Source: Deinandra increscens subsp. villosa (Eukaryota > Streptophyta > Magnoliopsida > Asterales > Asteraceae). From it: DNA of 64,000 bases. Where the stretch lies: assembly GCA_039602395.1 (NCBI GenBank), contig JBCNJP010000006.1, forward strand, positions 58,092,429-58,156,428, in the 5' to 3' direction. Of this stretch, positions 44,919-57,525 are shown piece after piece; positions within the stretch are counted from its first letter, which is position 1; each line of letters begins with the position of its first letter. The notes under the pieces are model-generated. The model was not told the DNA's origin. It ran no database searches and saw only the letters and a list, made by a program, of their open reading frames with translations. Both the position numbers and the translations under genes were made by a program.

Positions 44919-46477
44919 ACAGCACGTGATATTTGTTCCGTTGATGATACACCAGAGTTTTCAATTCTTTTAAACGCTAAGGCTGCGTCTCATCCTTATG
45001 AACCTCCTTCTGATGGAACACTTGGGGCAATTATATATGACGTGGAACCTTCTGCAAAGGATTTTGACATAATCATTCGCACTAAGGATAATGTTTTGCA
45101 ACGTGTAAATGTTTTGCATCCATTATATATGTCACTTCAGTATCCATTATTGTTTCCTCTGGGCGAGAGTGGTTGGAATTCTGATATGAAGTTGATTAAA
45201 CCTTCTTCCAGGGGAGATAAGTGCGTCACTATGAACATGTATTATAGTTATCAAATACATGATAGGCCAGGAAAATATACGTTGCTTCTTCATGGTGGTC
45301 ATTTGTTTCAACAATACTTCGTGGATGCGTATATAGCTATTGAGCGTAATAGATTGGATTACATAGAGGATCATCAACAGTCTCTCCGTGGTGTTTTCTT
45401 AAATGGTGTTTATGATGTTGTGGCCCGTGGTGATACTGAGGGACGTAATATTGGTAAAAGGGTGATTATACCTTCGTCGTTTACCGGGAGTCCGAGATAT
45501 ATGTATAAGCATTATATTGACGCACTTACCATTTGCAGAGTACATGGGAAACCACAATACTTTATCACCTTTACATGTAATGAAAACTGAAATGAAATTA
45601 GGAGGCATATGCAGCAGACACCACTTCTAACGCCCCAAGATAAGCCACATATAATCGCTCGGGTATTCAAGATGAAGGTTGAGGCATTCATTGCAATTCT
45701 GAAAGAAGAGAAACCATTTGGTATTGTTGCAGCATGTTATCCTCGTACACTTTCATATGTTATATTTTACATAAAGATTTAGTGTTTGAGAATTAGTTTT
45801 ATGTTTCAGAGCTTTACACTATAGAGTTCCAGAAACGTGGTTTGCCACACTGCCACACTCTGTTATGGGTTACTGAACCATATAAAATCAAAGAGGCGCA
45901 TTAGATTGATGATTATATATGTGCTGAATTCCCGGATAAAGTAGCAGACCCATTATTATTTGAAATTGTTAGTGATTTAATGATTCATAACCCCTGTGGT
46001 TCAATTAATCCAGATGCGTCATGTATGCGAGATGGAAATTGATCAAAGAAGTTTCTGAAGGAATATGAGCCATACAAGCGTATTGATGATAATGGTAGGC
46101 CTTTCTATAGACGAAGACGCAATGGCTCTACTATGAAGAAAAAGAAAATTGATATAGATTGTGGATTTATTGTCCCTTACAATAGAAATCTTTGCCTTCG
46201 ATTTCTTGCACATATAAATGTAGAATATTGTGGTTGGATTATGGTCATTAAGTATCTTTTTAAGTATATATCTAAAGGAGCTGATCGTGTTAGGTATAGT
46301 GTTACATGGACAGGTCGCCCAGAAAATAGTTCCACACCCATGCAAAATCCATACCCGCAGGTCAATGAGATTGCAAATTATGTAGACGGTCGTTTTATAT
46401 GTCCTCATGAGGCAACATGGAGGATACTTCAGTTCCAAATCCATCATAGAAATCCTGTTGTGCAGGCATTGGCGTGA
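44919..46477 (+). pseudogene. Helitron N-terminal and Rep domains
   Basis: The frame is open from 44919 to 45590. It holds the N-terminal block RVNVLHPLYMSLQYPLLFPL and ends at TGA (45588-45590) inside the block YFITFTCNEN, where a Trp is usual. Farther on, EFQKRGLPHCHTLLWV (about 45825-45875) holds the HUH motif (H-C-H), and KYLFKYISKGADR (about 46250-46290) holds the two catalytic tyrosines. A TAG at 45903-45905, a TGA near 46040 and frameshifts break the ORF. Sequence between 45740 and 45806 does not read as Rep and may be an intron or a small insertion. The protein would nick and join DNA ends. Confidence 0.78.
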
Positions 46478-46582
46478 TACTAGCAACTTAGGGGATATTC
46501 TTAGGAATCCTTGCTCGAAGAAAACAACTCTTACTGAGTGGTTCGACAATAACAGAAAAGATCCAAGTGGCAGGCATCTCCG

Positions 46583-48640
46583 CTAAGTTGACTATTTGTC
46601 AAAATATAGGTGGGATTGTTCAGCAAAGTTGTGGTTGAGGAGAAGCTCTAAGAAAACTCAAAGTATAGGAAGATTAATTTACATACATCCGAGTAGCGGT
46701 GAGTTATTTTATCTTAGGATGTTACTTAACCATAAAAGTGATTGTACTTCATTTTTTGATATCCGAATAGTTTCTGATGTTATACACCAACATACCATTC
46801 AACATGTGAAAAATTAGGCCTAATTGGTGATGATAATGAATGAAGAAAGGCATTTAAAGAAGCTGCCATATGGGCATCGCCCAATGAACTAAGAGTAATC
46901 TTTTCCCATATGCTTCTTTATTGTGAGATAGCAAATCCATTAGAATTTTGGAATGAGGAATGGCGTAAGATGAGTGATGATATAGTGCTGAATATCACAA
47001 ACGATACAAATGTGCAAGGTAAGCACATACCTCATGCTCATATCAAGCAATTAATTTTGTATGAAATTGAAAAAAACATTGAATACAAGTTCCTCATACT
47101 CCACGTTGTCTAATTACGGTCTTCCAATGCCCGAAGGTGAACTACTAGAAATGATTAGGAATAGGCTGATGATGGAGGAAAGATGTTATGATACAACACA
47201 ACTTGCATTAGAACATGAGCATTTAAAGAAAGTTATGAACACAAAATAGTTTGAAATTTACAATGCAGTTATGCATGCTCATAACACAGATAATCAAATT
47301 TTGTTGTTTATAATTGGCCATGGAGGTACTGGTAAAATATTCCTTTGGAAAACAATTATAAGTGGTCTAAGATCTGTAGGTAAAATAGTATTAGCTGTAG
47401 CCGCTTCTGGAATCGCTGCACTTTTATTACCAGCAGGTAGGACTGCTCATTCAAGGTTTAGAATACCAATAAATGTTGCGGATGAGAGTGTTTGTAACTT
47501 TAAAAAGAACTCGCCGCTTGCTCAGCTTCTAAGAGAAACATCATCGATAATTTGGGATAAGACCCCTATGAGCAATAGGAGATGTTTTGAATGCCTAGAT
47601 AGAACTCTGAAAGATGTGCTAAACAATAAGAACATCCCTTTTCGTGGTAAATCTGTTTTGCTAGGAGGTGACTTTCGTCAAACTCTTCCAATACTATCTA
47701 GGTCAACTAAATCAAAGGTAATTGCTTCATGTTTAACAAAATCTCAGTTGTGGCTAGAGTTTGAGATGATGTACCTAACTGAGAACATGAGGTTACAAAC
47801 TTCTGGTATATCAGATGCCGAGAAAGCTGACATTTAGTGCTTTTCAAAATGGTTAATAGACATAGGCGATGGAACATTGGGTACACCCACAAATGATCCA
47901 GATAATGAGTCGATGAATGTTGACATACCAAGGAACTATTTAATACATGATTTCATTGGGAAGCTTAATTTCTTATATCTATGATGAACACACCTTGCAT
48001 AATCCTATTGCTAAGAATCTCTGTAGCAAGGTAATTGTGTGCCCAAGAAATGACACCGCTGAAGAAATAAATAAAACAGTGTTGGATATAGCACCTGGAA
48101 CGACATGTTCAAATCTTAGCACCGACTCAGCAGTGCCAAGGACACATAGGCGGTGAAACCGAAATGCTTTACCCTATAGATTACCTTAATAGCCTAACAT
48201 TTCCGGGAATACCAACACATAAACTTGAACTAAAAAAAAATACATCGGTTATTTTAATGTGAAACATCAATCAAAGTAAAGGGCTTTGTAACGGCACAAG
48301 GTTTATAGTAACACAGCTCACACCAAGAGTTATCGAAGCCACAATTATCACAGGTGTTTCCATCGGTAGGCGTGTATATCTGCCTAGAATATGCTTTGTG
48401 CATGACGATAAAGAAATGTCGTTTGTGTTAAAAGAAGACAATTTCCTATCAGATTATGCTATGCAATGACAATTAATAAATCCCAGGGGCAATCACTTAG
48501 CACAATAGGAATTTATCTACCCAGCCTGTTTTTGGCCATGGTCAACTGTACGTAGCTCTATCAAGAACTACATCACCATATTATTTAAAAATACTCATAA
48601 AATCAAATGAAGAACAACCAAACAACATAACACAGAATGT
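46583..48640 (+). pseudogene. Helitron PIF1-like helicase domain
   Basis: The Walker A loop reads IIGHGGTGKIFLWK (about 47297-47350); the Thr after the invariant Lys is Ile, a one-base change expected to abolish ATP binding. AASGIAALLLPAGRTAHSRF and the Walker B-like LLGGDFRQTLPIL are clear, as is YAMTINKSQGQSLSTIGIYL near 48455-48515. The part 46600-47250 has many stops and frameshifts. The domain would unwind DNA during transposition. Confidence 0.78.
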
Positions 48641-48811
48641 GGTGTATAGAGATTTTTTTAAAAGAAGTACATGAAGCGAAGCACTGGTTAACAAATACTA
48701 AAATATAACTTAGAGTAAAATTTAAACAATTATATAATCAGAATTCTTTAAATATAACCAGATTTTTTTCATACAAGGACTAATTTTGTTTATATTTTAG
48801 GCAGATCGGGA

Positions 48812-51014
48812 ATGGCAGAACCAATAACCATTCAGCAGCTAACTGCAACGAAACAGGTAGCTCCACTTGAAGTCCGAGTTATTCGTAAATGGCTACTTTA
48901 CAAGAATCGGAAACTCTGCACATATCTCCTTATCACATATCTCCTTATCGACAAGGAGGTAAAGTAAAAACACTAATGCACATAAATACATATATAAATT
49001 ACTAAAATAAATGATTTTTATACCTAATAAACTTTTAACATCGTGTATTTGTTTAAAGTAGGGTAACACAATACACGGCTTATTTAAGCAACAATATGAG
49101 GAAGCTTTAGATACAGTGACAAAAGTGATGGGATGCTACATATTAGATGATTATGAATGTAGCAGTCAACCAAGTTTGTTCTGAGTTTTAAACAATCCTA
49201 TCTTAATTGAACTGGACAAAGACACTTCGGTGACAGAAATACGAGACAATTCAAGCATTCCACGGGTGTACTTTAACTTTACACCTTATGATCGCCACCA
49301 ATATCGAACCAGTGCAATCGATTACTTAACAGGTAAATAAAAGCATTCCATAGCTACATACTTATAATATGTACATTGAAACAACTTATTTTCAAAACAG
49401 ATTTCATAAGAAAAGTAGAAGATGTTGAATACTTCGAGACGCATGGTGAAAACAACCTTCTCAAGATAACACTCAAAGACATCAGGTACCAAAAAATACA
49501 ATATAGAAATAAGACACAAACATCATACAAAAATAGTGGTGAGCCAGTGACTGCTACCCTATGGAAAGAGATAAATTCCATGATTGACATGGCAGCCTTA
49601 ACTACAACAGATCATGTTGTTATTGTTGCAGTTTGTTCAGCAAAAGTTATTTTATGAAAAGGTTCCTGCTTCTACCTACATTCAAAATAACAAGGTAAAA
49701 CACGTTTAACAAATACTAATTGAAGAAAAATATTCGCACTTACAGGAAGCATTTAGGTCGAGTTACTCGCTGTGACAAGGGTTGAAATAGACCCCGCAAT
49801 TGAAGAGGCGGAAGGCCATAAGAAGAGCCTTCCCACATTAGCCAAACACTCTAGCCGCTCCAAGGATAAAAAAACAATCAACAGAAGTCTAAGCAAACCA
49901 ATGTCACATTAGCTTCTCTTTATCAGCACAATGCAAGCAACCTGACTGTAAGCTTTACAATAATATTTACCAGACATTATGAAAACCTATATTCTTACAT
50001 AATAATGAAACAATAATTCCTTTTGGAAATTGGCAGGACAAACAATTCACCTCTGAAGCTACCATAACTGAGCTTACCAAGAATCGTTCATGGTATTTTG
50101 TGGTATGCGTTGGAAATAACTGCCACAAAACAATAAAAGAAAAAGATAATCAGTACTCATGCAAGAAGCATCGTCCAGAACTGCTATGCTACAGGTAACA
50201 AACATTAAAAACACAAAAAAAAATTCATAAACAATACACTAAAGATACATTATTACTCAACGGGTATTGTGTGAATGCCACAATCGAGGACCACACAGGT
50301 AGAGTGAATGTGACACTCTTTGATTCAGCGATGATGTCAATAATGGGAGTATCATGTTATGACATGATAACAAGAGAAGGGTTCACAGATGTTAAGAAGC
50401 TACCTGAACCAATACAGATCATAAGAGGGAAAAAGATGGTGTTGCAACTACATAATACTCAAATGACTAGGAATGGCGACCTCAACTTCACAGTGAACCA
50501 AGTGTATGAACTGGCTCCCCTAGCCATAACCATGCCAACAGAAGCAAAGGCCACACCATCAACCCCTCCATTACTTCTGCCTTCTGCAACATCTAACACT
50601 ACACCAGCTGCAACCATAGGAGGCTCCAATATGGTGCCACACACTCCAGGAGTTCAGAAGGCCCAACACATCGAAACACAAGCGGCAGGCGAGAAAGGTA
50701 TGACCATCCAAACAGGTTACAACAATACAAGCATACACATATATAAAAACAATATGAAACCATAAATAATAAACACATGTTAAAACAAATACAGGATCCC
50801 ATAGTGGTAGCTCAACAAAGACCATCCAGGAAGAACCTCCAGCAAAAAAGGTCCCTTACAATGAAACCAGGTAAAAAATTACTAAAGAAAGAAAAAACGA
50901 TAGCACACATCATACTCCTACTAACACATATCTTTTAACTACATGTGGAGAATGAAAGGAACAAAAAAGCAAAGGAAGAATGAAGAAGGGATGCAGTTTA
51001 ACCAGCAGTATTAA
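48812..51014 (+). pseudogene. Helitron RPA-like (OB-fold) gene with introns
   Basis: Starts at ATG 48812 (MAEPITIQQLT). Exon-like parts: VRVIRKWLLYKNRK near 48870; a block near 49400-49560; a zinc-ribbon segment, WYFVVCVGNNCHKT plus CKKHRPELLCYR, at about 50090-50195; and 50263-50700 with ATIEDHTGRVNVTLFDSAM, typical of the C-terminal OB fold of replication protein A. Further short exons end KNEEGMQFNQQY at 51014. Boundaries between blocks often show GT...AG. Plant Helitrons carry such genes, presumably for single-strand DNA binding. Some exons contain stops, so the copy is probably dead. Confidence 0.65.
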
Positions 51015-51248
51015 GAAGTAAATAAAAGCTAAGAAGAACTGCTCATTTTGGTGCAAATATAAGCATCAATTTTCAACACACTTGAGGCATATATTTACAC
51101 ATCTTTTGTGTAAACAAAATGAATTAGATGGTTATGTAATTATGTAAAAACACTATCAAGTAGCAAGTAGATAACAAAGACAATGTGTCTGGCATTTTGT
51201 TGATGAATATAATAGTTGTCTGCTATAATAAAAACACATATCGATTTT

Positions 51249-51277
51249 GCGCAACGTAGCGCGCATCGAGCATCTTG
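51249..51277 (+). other. Probable Helitron 3' terminus (hairpin and CTTG)
   Basis: GCGC-AACGTA-GCGC can form a short hairpin at 51249-51262. CTTG lies 12 bases downstream (51274-51277). The canonical end is CTRR; the third base differs. The next element starts ten bases later. Confidence 0.45.
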
Positions 51278-51287
51278 TTATTATATA

Positions 51288-51603
51288 TGAAATTGCTTGA
51301 GCGTGTGGATCGTCTACTTAATCGTAATGAAATCAATGTAATACGAGATGGAACACAAAGAGTAAATACAAATGACTGAGATGACCACAGAGTACACAGA
51401 GAAGATATGACTCAGAAGCTTATCAATTCTATTACAAGATGACTATTTATACAAGTGATAATCTGACTAGCCGAACCTCAGGTTCGGACACAAGTTCGGA
51501 CCTGTCCGAACTCCAAGTTCGCTGGGAGTTCAGACATAAGTAGCTTTGTATGTTTCGTCTTGTATTTGATACTTCACATGACGATCAGGACCATGTATCA
51601 ACA
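51288..51603 (-). repeat. Copia-3 3' LTR
   Basis: 316 bp. On the minus strand it begins TGTTGATACATGG and ends CAATTTCA. It lacks about 13 bases present in the other LTR (near 63323) and differs at scattered sites. It contains GTTCGGAC and CCGAACT words, several in inverted pairs. Confidence 0.88.
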
Positions 51604-53222
51604 AACTCCCCCTCGACATGTGCAATACATCTCCTCTATTAAACTTGTATCTTGTATCTTCAATCAAACTCTTCCTCGATCTTGACGATGAGATCAATCT
51701 TGAATACTTGATATTGCATCGTGTGTAAACTCTCTATCAACAATCTTCAGAAGACTTGAAGTTGTAATGTTCTCTTTCCACTTAGAAACCTGCCAACATA
51801 AATAATCTTGGTGCAAAACGTCTCTTCGAGACTCCAAGATATTTTGATTTTGAAAATTGATTTCGTATTCCGTGTTGATCAATCGAAAACAAATCAGAAA
51901 CAAAATCTTTTTGGCTTTTAGAAAATTTATATCAAAACACACCTAAAATCTTTTTGGTATTTTCTGATAAGAAATGTAAATGCATAACAGGATCAGACAC
52001 TATTTTTGTCTTTTGCAAGAAAGATCACAACTTGGGATCATATTGCTCATAACATGCTGAACTACACTTCAATTTTGATTATTGTAACACATAAGCCATG
52101 CCGATTGAAGATATAATTTGTCCAACTTTAAACTCTGGCACAATCATACTCATAACATCTGGATATGTTAAAGTATTGATTAGTTTTGTATTGACCAATG
52201 TACCCCACACTATTAGACATACTCAGATATGTTTTTGCTTATCACATTTTATGATTTCATTTGTGATTTTAATCACATAATGATTGTAACCATGATATAG
52301 TCAACTGTGTTCCATGCAAAAAGAAATAAGAACGTTAAGTCGTCTACCCTAAGGTCGATCTTTCGATACGCAGATAAGGCCTCGGATTTAACAAAATAAT
52401 AAAATAAAACAAGTTGAAATTGTATAACTCAACAACAATCAGGTCGGTACTCCCGTACACTCAGAGAAAGTCTGATGAGTTATACGAAACACCAAAGAAA
52501 ATAAATCAGAACGTCAAACGAACGACGATCAGGTCAGTCTTGTGGACACGCAGAGAAAGTCCGATTGTTTGACAAAATATAGAAAATCAAACAAGTTTAA
52601 ATCTTTGCAAAATGAACACATGTATACACAGTGACTTCTCATTTTATTTTTCAGATATCATTTTCTTGATATATCATGAGATACGCATCAAGATGTCGTC
52701 CACTAGGTCAACCATCAGATTTAGTGTATATCACATTTTAATACTTTCAGATTTGCCGAGCCTACCTTACACATCGATCAAATGATCTTATGACTTTTTC
52801 ACTTACTTTATCCATGAGCCACACGATGTCAGCCAATGTACCATCATCATTTCCCAATCATGTCGGATACAATTTGTCATTTTTCCATGTTTTTGGCTTT
52901 TTGCATTTTTCAATGTTTTTGTCTTTTTCAAATTTCTACCCCTAAAAATAATAACTCGTATTTATAGATTTTCATTTTTACGATTTGAAATACAACATAA
53001 TATTTTTTGTATTTTTGCAAAAACAAACTCCCCCTCAGAATGAGACGGAGGTAAAACAAAAACAAGAAATTGATCAACCAACACGAATACTGGCAGTGTT
53101 AGCCTTTTGAAAAACAAATGATTTTGAAATTTAGTTTTAAATTAGAACAGGTATTCCACAATCAGCAATTTTCCAATCACTGAAAGGTCTTCTTGAAATA
53201 CCTACTGACACCAAATGAAACA
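51604..53222 (-). other. Copia-3 3' untranslated region
   Basis: No gene is seen. It holds two identical polypurine tracts, AGGGGGAGTT on the minus strand (51604-51613 and 53036-53045). A partly repeated stretch around GGTCGATC, GGTCGGTAC and GGTCAGTC with ACGCAGAGAAAGTC lies at about 52350-52570. Confidence 0.6.
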
Positions 53223-53934
53223 TTAGATGCTTTGGGATCGACCCGACTTAACAACATCGGGTCGCCCGGTGTCTTCCACATAGTCGTTGTTGGTCTTGGA
53301 AACAACTTTCGGTTTCCATTGCATTGAAGATTTTAATTTTTGATCAGAACCTGAAAATGTTTCAACCGCCGTCTTTAACGAAGACGACTTACTAGTTGTT
53401 TTAGAATGCGGTAACCATGGTTCATAAATTTTTTTACCATTTTGATCCACATATTTTGCATTTTGGTGAACATATGCAGTCGTCGGGCAATTTGCAGCCA
53501 TATGTCCAGGTTGACGGCATGCATAGCAAATTCTTTCACGAAATTTTGGTGAAAATTTGACAAAATTCTTTGGTTTCCAACTATGATTCACGGCAGGAGA
53601 ATCATAGTAACCAAAAAAATAATCAAAAGTAAACTAATCAAAGAAATTATCGGAAGAATCATACCTGGGAGATGCTCTTGGGGGTATATAGTAAGAACCA
53701 CTTGAAGAACCTCCAGAATGATAATGACCATTTCTTGATGTAAAAACATTTGGCTTCTTCTGATGATCTTGCTTGTGTTGAGTCTGAATAGATTGTTTCT
53801 TTGATTGTTGATGAAGTCGAGGAACATGCTGAACAACAACTTTCTTCGGTTTCTTTGTTGTTTGTTGCACTAAAACATCCTTGACTTTATAACCCAAACC
53901 TTTATGTTTGAATCCTTGATTCTTTGAAGAACAT
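53223..53934 (-). pseudogene. gag: Copia-3 gag, C-terminal part
   Basis: This continues the gag frame from 61072 after the Copia-2 insertion. It has a basic, Gln- and Ser-rich stretch (KKPKKVVVQHVPRLHQQSKK), a TAG-type stop near 53634, and the zinc knuckle CYACRQPGHMAANC at about 53490-53535. It ends at 53223 (KSGRSQSI). Pol does not follow. Confidence 0.75.
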
Positions 53935-54454
53935 TGTAAGGGAATAATTTGTGGCTTGTGTATTAAATCACCTATTGACGGATTATTTTGAAGGCCTATG
54001 TGATAGAATATGTGAAAATTAGCTGGGTTATTGTTATATTGGGTCATTGGGCCATTTTAGACATGTTTGGGCTCAATTTAAAAGAGTTTAGAGGGAGTTT
54101 AGTGGGCCTGAGTAGTCAAATCCGGGAATTGACTATTAATTAGGGTTTTTAGGTTGTCTTGTTCTCCAAGTTGAATAATCCCTATAAAAGGGAAGCCCTC
54201 CCCACATTATTAGGTTGCTGTTTTTGGTGTTTTTGCTAGTAGGTGATTCACGAAATTCTCTTTAGAGAATTTCAACTTGTGTGTTGCAACCAAGGGTGTT
54301 TAATGAAGTTTTCTCTTTAATCGGTTTGTCTTTTCTAGTGTTTTCATATATTATTTGCATTGTTAATTCGTGTTCTTGAATCATCCATTGACACCGGATT
54401 CCGCACGGTGTTTGTGGTTGTGATATCGCGTTTGGATCGTTTTCGGGACTTACA
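53935..54454 (+). repeat. Copia-2 5' LTR
   Basis: Starts TGTAAGGGAATAA and ends GGGACTTACA. A TATAAAAG box lies at 54183-54190. It is related to the Copia-1 LTR at its 3' end (GATTCCGCACGGT). Confidence 0.93.
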
Positions 54455-54456
54455 AT

Positions 54457-54468
54457 TGGTATCAGAGC
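54457..54468 (+). promoter_or_regulatory. Primer-binding site, initiator tRNA-Met type
   Basis: TGGTATCAGAGC two bases after the LTR matches the usual primer complement of Ty1-copia elements. Confidence 0.92.
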
Positions 54469-54831
54469 CAAGAAACGCAAGTTTCAAGACTCTCGCGATA
54501 TCCGATTGAAGTTTTTATTAACTAACGATTTGAGTGTTTGTGGTGTTTTTCAGCATTAGCACGGTTCGGAAGTCTTTTTGCAGGTTTTAAGACAAGACAT
54601 GAGCATTCGAGGTGCTTAATTTGTGATTTGGAGACTTTTCGACCCTGTTACAAGACTTTTCGATCGTCCTTCTGATCGAAAAGTATTTTTTGTCGCACTC
54701 CATTGATTGAGAAAGACCCCTTCTGTCTTTTCAATCAGTTGTCTCCAGTCGGAAAGTCCTTTCTTTGAGACTTTTCGATCAGCCTCACTTTTCGATCGGA
54801 AAGTCCCCTCTGTGACTTTTCGATCAGCGTA

Positions 54832-55203
54832 CACTTTTCGATCAAAAAGTCCGCTTTTCGATCAAAAAATCCGTTTTTCGATCAAAAAGTCCGCTTTTCG
54901 ATCAAAAAGTCCGCTTTTCGATCAAAAAGTCCGCTTTTCGATCAAAAAGTCCGCATTTCGATCAAAAAGTCCGCTTTTCGATCAAAAAGTCCGCTTTTCG
55001 ATCAAAAAGTCCGCTTTTCGATCAAAAAGTCCGCTTTTCGATCAAAAAGTCCGCTTTTCGATCAAAAAGTCCGCTTTTCGATCAAAAAGTCCGCTTTTCG
55101 ATCAAAAAGTCCGCTTTCCGATCAAAAAGTCCGCTTTTCGATCAAAAAGTCTATTTTTTTGATCAAAAAGTCCACTTTTCGATCAAAAAGTTCACCTTTC
55201 GAT
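54832..55203 (+). repeat. 20-bp tandem repeat array in Copia-2 leader
   Basis: About 17-18 copies of the unit AAAAAGTCCGCTTTTCGATC with a strict 20-bp period and few variants (for example TCCGCATTTCG near 54951 and CTTTCCG near 55116). The core word TTTTCGATC also occurs singly upstream (54650-54830). The array lies between the primer site and the gag ATG. Because 20 is not a multiple of three and the unit has no stop, one frame stays open for 150 codons; I do not count this as a gene. A run of 20 A follows at 55241-55260. Confidence 0.93.
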
Positions 55204-55407
55204 CCATTCAGCTTTTTGATCGAAAACCCATTTTTCTGTTAAAAAAAAAAAAAAAAAAAACCTCATCTCCGAACCTGCTTTCCAATCCGGTTGTGAATTT
55301 TCTATCCAAACATCACACTTTTCTATCGAACCCTCCGGCTTTCACTTTTCGATCCGGTCAAGACTTTCCGGTCCGAATTTGCGTTAGATACTCATCCAAA
55401 GAAGTTC

Positions 55408-57447
55408 ATGGCACCCATTCTACAAGGTACCACCGAAGCCAATACAGGTAAGAAAGAGGTATGCACTTGCTCTAGCTCTCACTGTCAAGATGTGTACAAT
55501 TCTTATAAAGATTTTGAAAGCAAATTTCACTATGAATCCCTAAATTGTGAACATGCCAATAGAGAGTCAAATAATTTTAAAGATCAAGCTAGGGTAAATA
55601 GGGAAAAGTATGAAGCTGCTAAGTTAGATGTCAAAAATCTTGACAATCAATTGAGTGACACTAGAGTCTTGCTAAGAGTTGCTAATACAAAAGTTGAAAA
55701 ACTAACAAAAGTGGTAGAAGAATTGAGAGATCAACTTGCTAAATCTCAACGTAAGATAGACGCTAATAATAAGATTCACTCAAAAATGCTGGAAGCAAGG
55801 TCTCTTTTCTGTAACTCTGATGTTAGGATGAAGTATGTTCAACAGAATTCAGGTCTAGGTTTTGGGGATGATAAGAAAGATGAGACATCAACTCACACTG
55901 TGCCCATGCCCCACATGCATAAAATGATTTTTGAACATGAACCATCAAAGAGAACAATAGATTCTTTAGCTGACATTGACAAAAGACTCTCGGAATGTCC
56001 TATTAAAATTACTGCTCCTGTTTCTAACCCTACTACTTCTTGTGTAGATACAGAAAACAAAGAAGCAGGTTCAAAGGGAAAAAGTGTTGGCATTGAGAGT
56101 CAAAAGTTTTCTGACTTTAAAACTGAAATTTTTGCGTCAAATAAGTCTGAGTCTGAATTAAGCTTTGCTAAGTCTGATGTTTTTGACAAAACTTCTGTTT
56201 GTGGTGCTTTTAATTTCGGTGTTTGTGATCCTAAACTTTCCAAACCTTTGAGGAAAGTCAGGATTTTGAGAAAGGGTAAGGGACCACAGGTTGCTGGTCC
56301 TAAGCCTACTGATGCCAATTTGGTTGGTTTGAATGATTGTTTGAATGTGTGTGCTAATGTTGGTGATAATACTAGTAATGTGCAGAATGTGCAGAATGTG
56401 CACGAAGACAGACCACATGACTTTATCCCATATCCTGAGGTAAATTCTGTGTATGACCAATTTGTGCCAGTACAGCGGGAGTATGTGCTAACAACTAGGC
56501 CCAATGGCAAAGTTATGTGGATCCACAAAAATTCCAAACCATCTTGGGTATCCACAGGGAAGAAATATTCCCAAGCTTCCGCATGCCCAAAGAAACAGTC
56601 TTGCCACGTGTGTGGGAATCCTGGACATGTGGCAAGAAATTGTTTATATAGGCCATATGAACCCTACTACCCTAAAACTCATTTGCAAAACTACCAAGGG
56701 CAATCATATGGTGGCACAAACCACAAACCTGGCCACAGAAAGGTAAATTCTCAGCCAAAGGTACCTACAGGCTCAAAGGTATCTAAAGTGACCAAAGAGT
56801 CTGCACCTTCACACCCTACGGTGCAGAGACATGTACCTTCACAACCAAAGGTACATAAGGTGACCAAAAAGCCTGCACCTTCAATCCCCAAGGTGCAGAA
56901 GTCTATACCCTTGCAACCAAAGGTACAGAAAGTTGACAAAAAGCCTAAGTCACCTCAACAACCAACCAAAACTGATTTCAAAGGTCATAAATTGAATAAT
57001 TCTGTTAACAAATCTGTTGTTGCTTTAAAACCTATTTGGGTTCCCAAACATGATGGTCTTTCAGAAAATAATCAAGAGAGGTGGAATGTGAAAAAGGTGG
57101 TAAATCAGTGTTACCTACCTAAAGGGTTGTATAAAAAACACTCCAAACAATTTGATGAAGTTATAGATAATAAATCAAACGTCTATCAAATTCCACCAAA
57201 AAGGGTTTAGGGTAAAGGGAAAAAGAACCATCAGCCCACGAATGTCATTTCCAATGATGGCCGTGTGAATTCTAATGAACTTACAAAGCCCACTCCAATG
57301 CCCAACAAAAGCAAGAAACCCAAAACAAAGGTTCCCACAACCCCAATTCCCAATCTTTCAAAGAGAATGTGCTTAAAAGAAATAACTTTCAATGATTCTG
57401 CAGGTATACCCAGAACAACAATGGCCTGGGTACTTATGGCTAACTAA
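55408..57447 (+). pseudogene. gag: Copia-2 gag (coiled coil and zinc knuckle)
   Basis: ATG at 55408 begins MAPILQGTTEANTGKKEVC. A coiled coil covers about 55480-55790. NSGLGFGDDKKDETSTHTVP, a block shared with Copia-1 gag, follows. The zinc knuckle is CHVCGNPGHVARNC (about 56602-56643). A Pro/Lys-rich tail carries short repeats (PKVQK, PSHPTVQ). One TAG lies at 57208-57210 and the frame then continues to TAA 57445-57447. Compared with Copia-1, the N-terminal gag core and first knuckle are missing. The stop overlaps a CTAAC-TAA branch-like site followed by TGCAG, as in Copia-1. Confidence 0.85.
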
Positions 57448-57525
57448 TCTCTCACCTTGTGCAGGAACAGTCAAGGAGGACTTTCATTAACCTTGTTTGT
57501 TTGTGATAGTGATTGTTCCAGGTAG

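Larger units (their letters stand above)
44918..51277 (+). mobile_element. Helitron, 5'-truncated, with RPA-like gene
   Basis: Order: Helitron-like N-terminal domain, Rep with HUH and two-Tyr motifs, PIF1-type helicase, then an RPA-like gene. This order is known for plant Helitrons, which replicate by a rolling-circle mechanism. The 5' end is lost at the LTR boundary 44917/44918. A GC hairpin near 51249-51262 followed 12 bases later by CTTG fits a Helitron 3' terminus with one change from the CTRR consensus. All coding parts are decayed. Confidence 0.82.

Noticed and set aside
54707..55162. A 151-codon ORF with a repeated FDQK/FRSK pattern
   Set aside because: It is produced by the 20-bp tandem array, which has no stop in any phase it passes through. 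There is no start context, and it lies in the leader of Copia-2.
54832..55203. CRISPR-like array
   Set aside because: The repeats are directly adjacent with no unique spacers, and the setting is a plant retrotransposon.
55241..55260. Poly(A) tail of a retroposed gene
   Set aside because: The run of 20 A is inside the Copia-2 leader, with copia sequence on both sides and no retroposed unit ending there.
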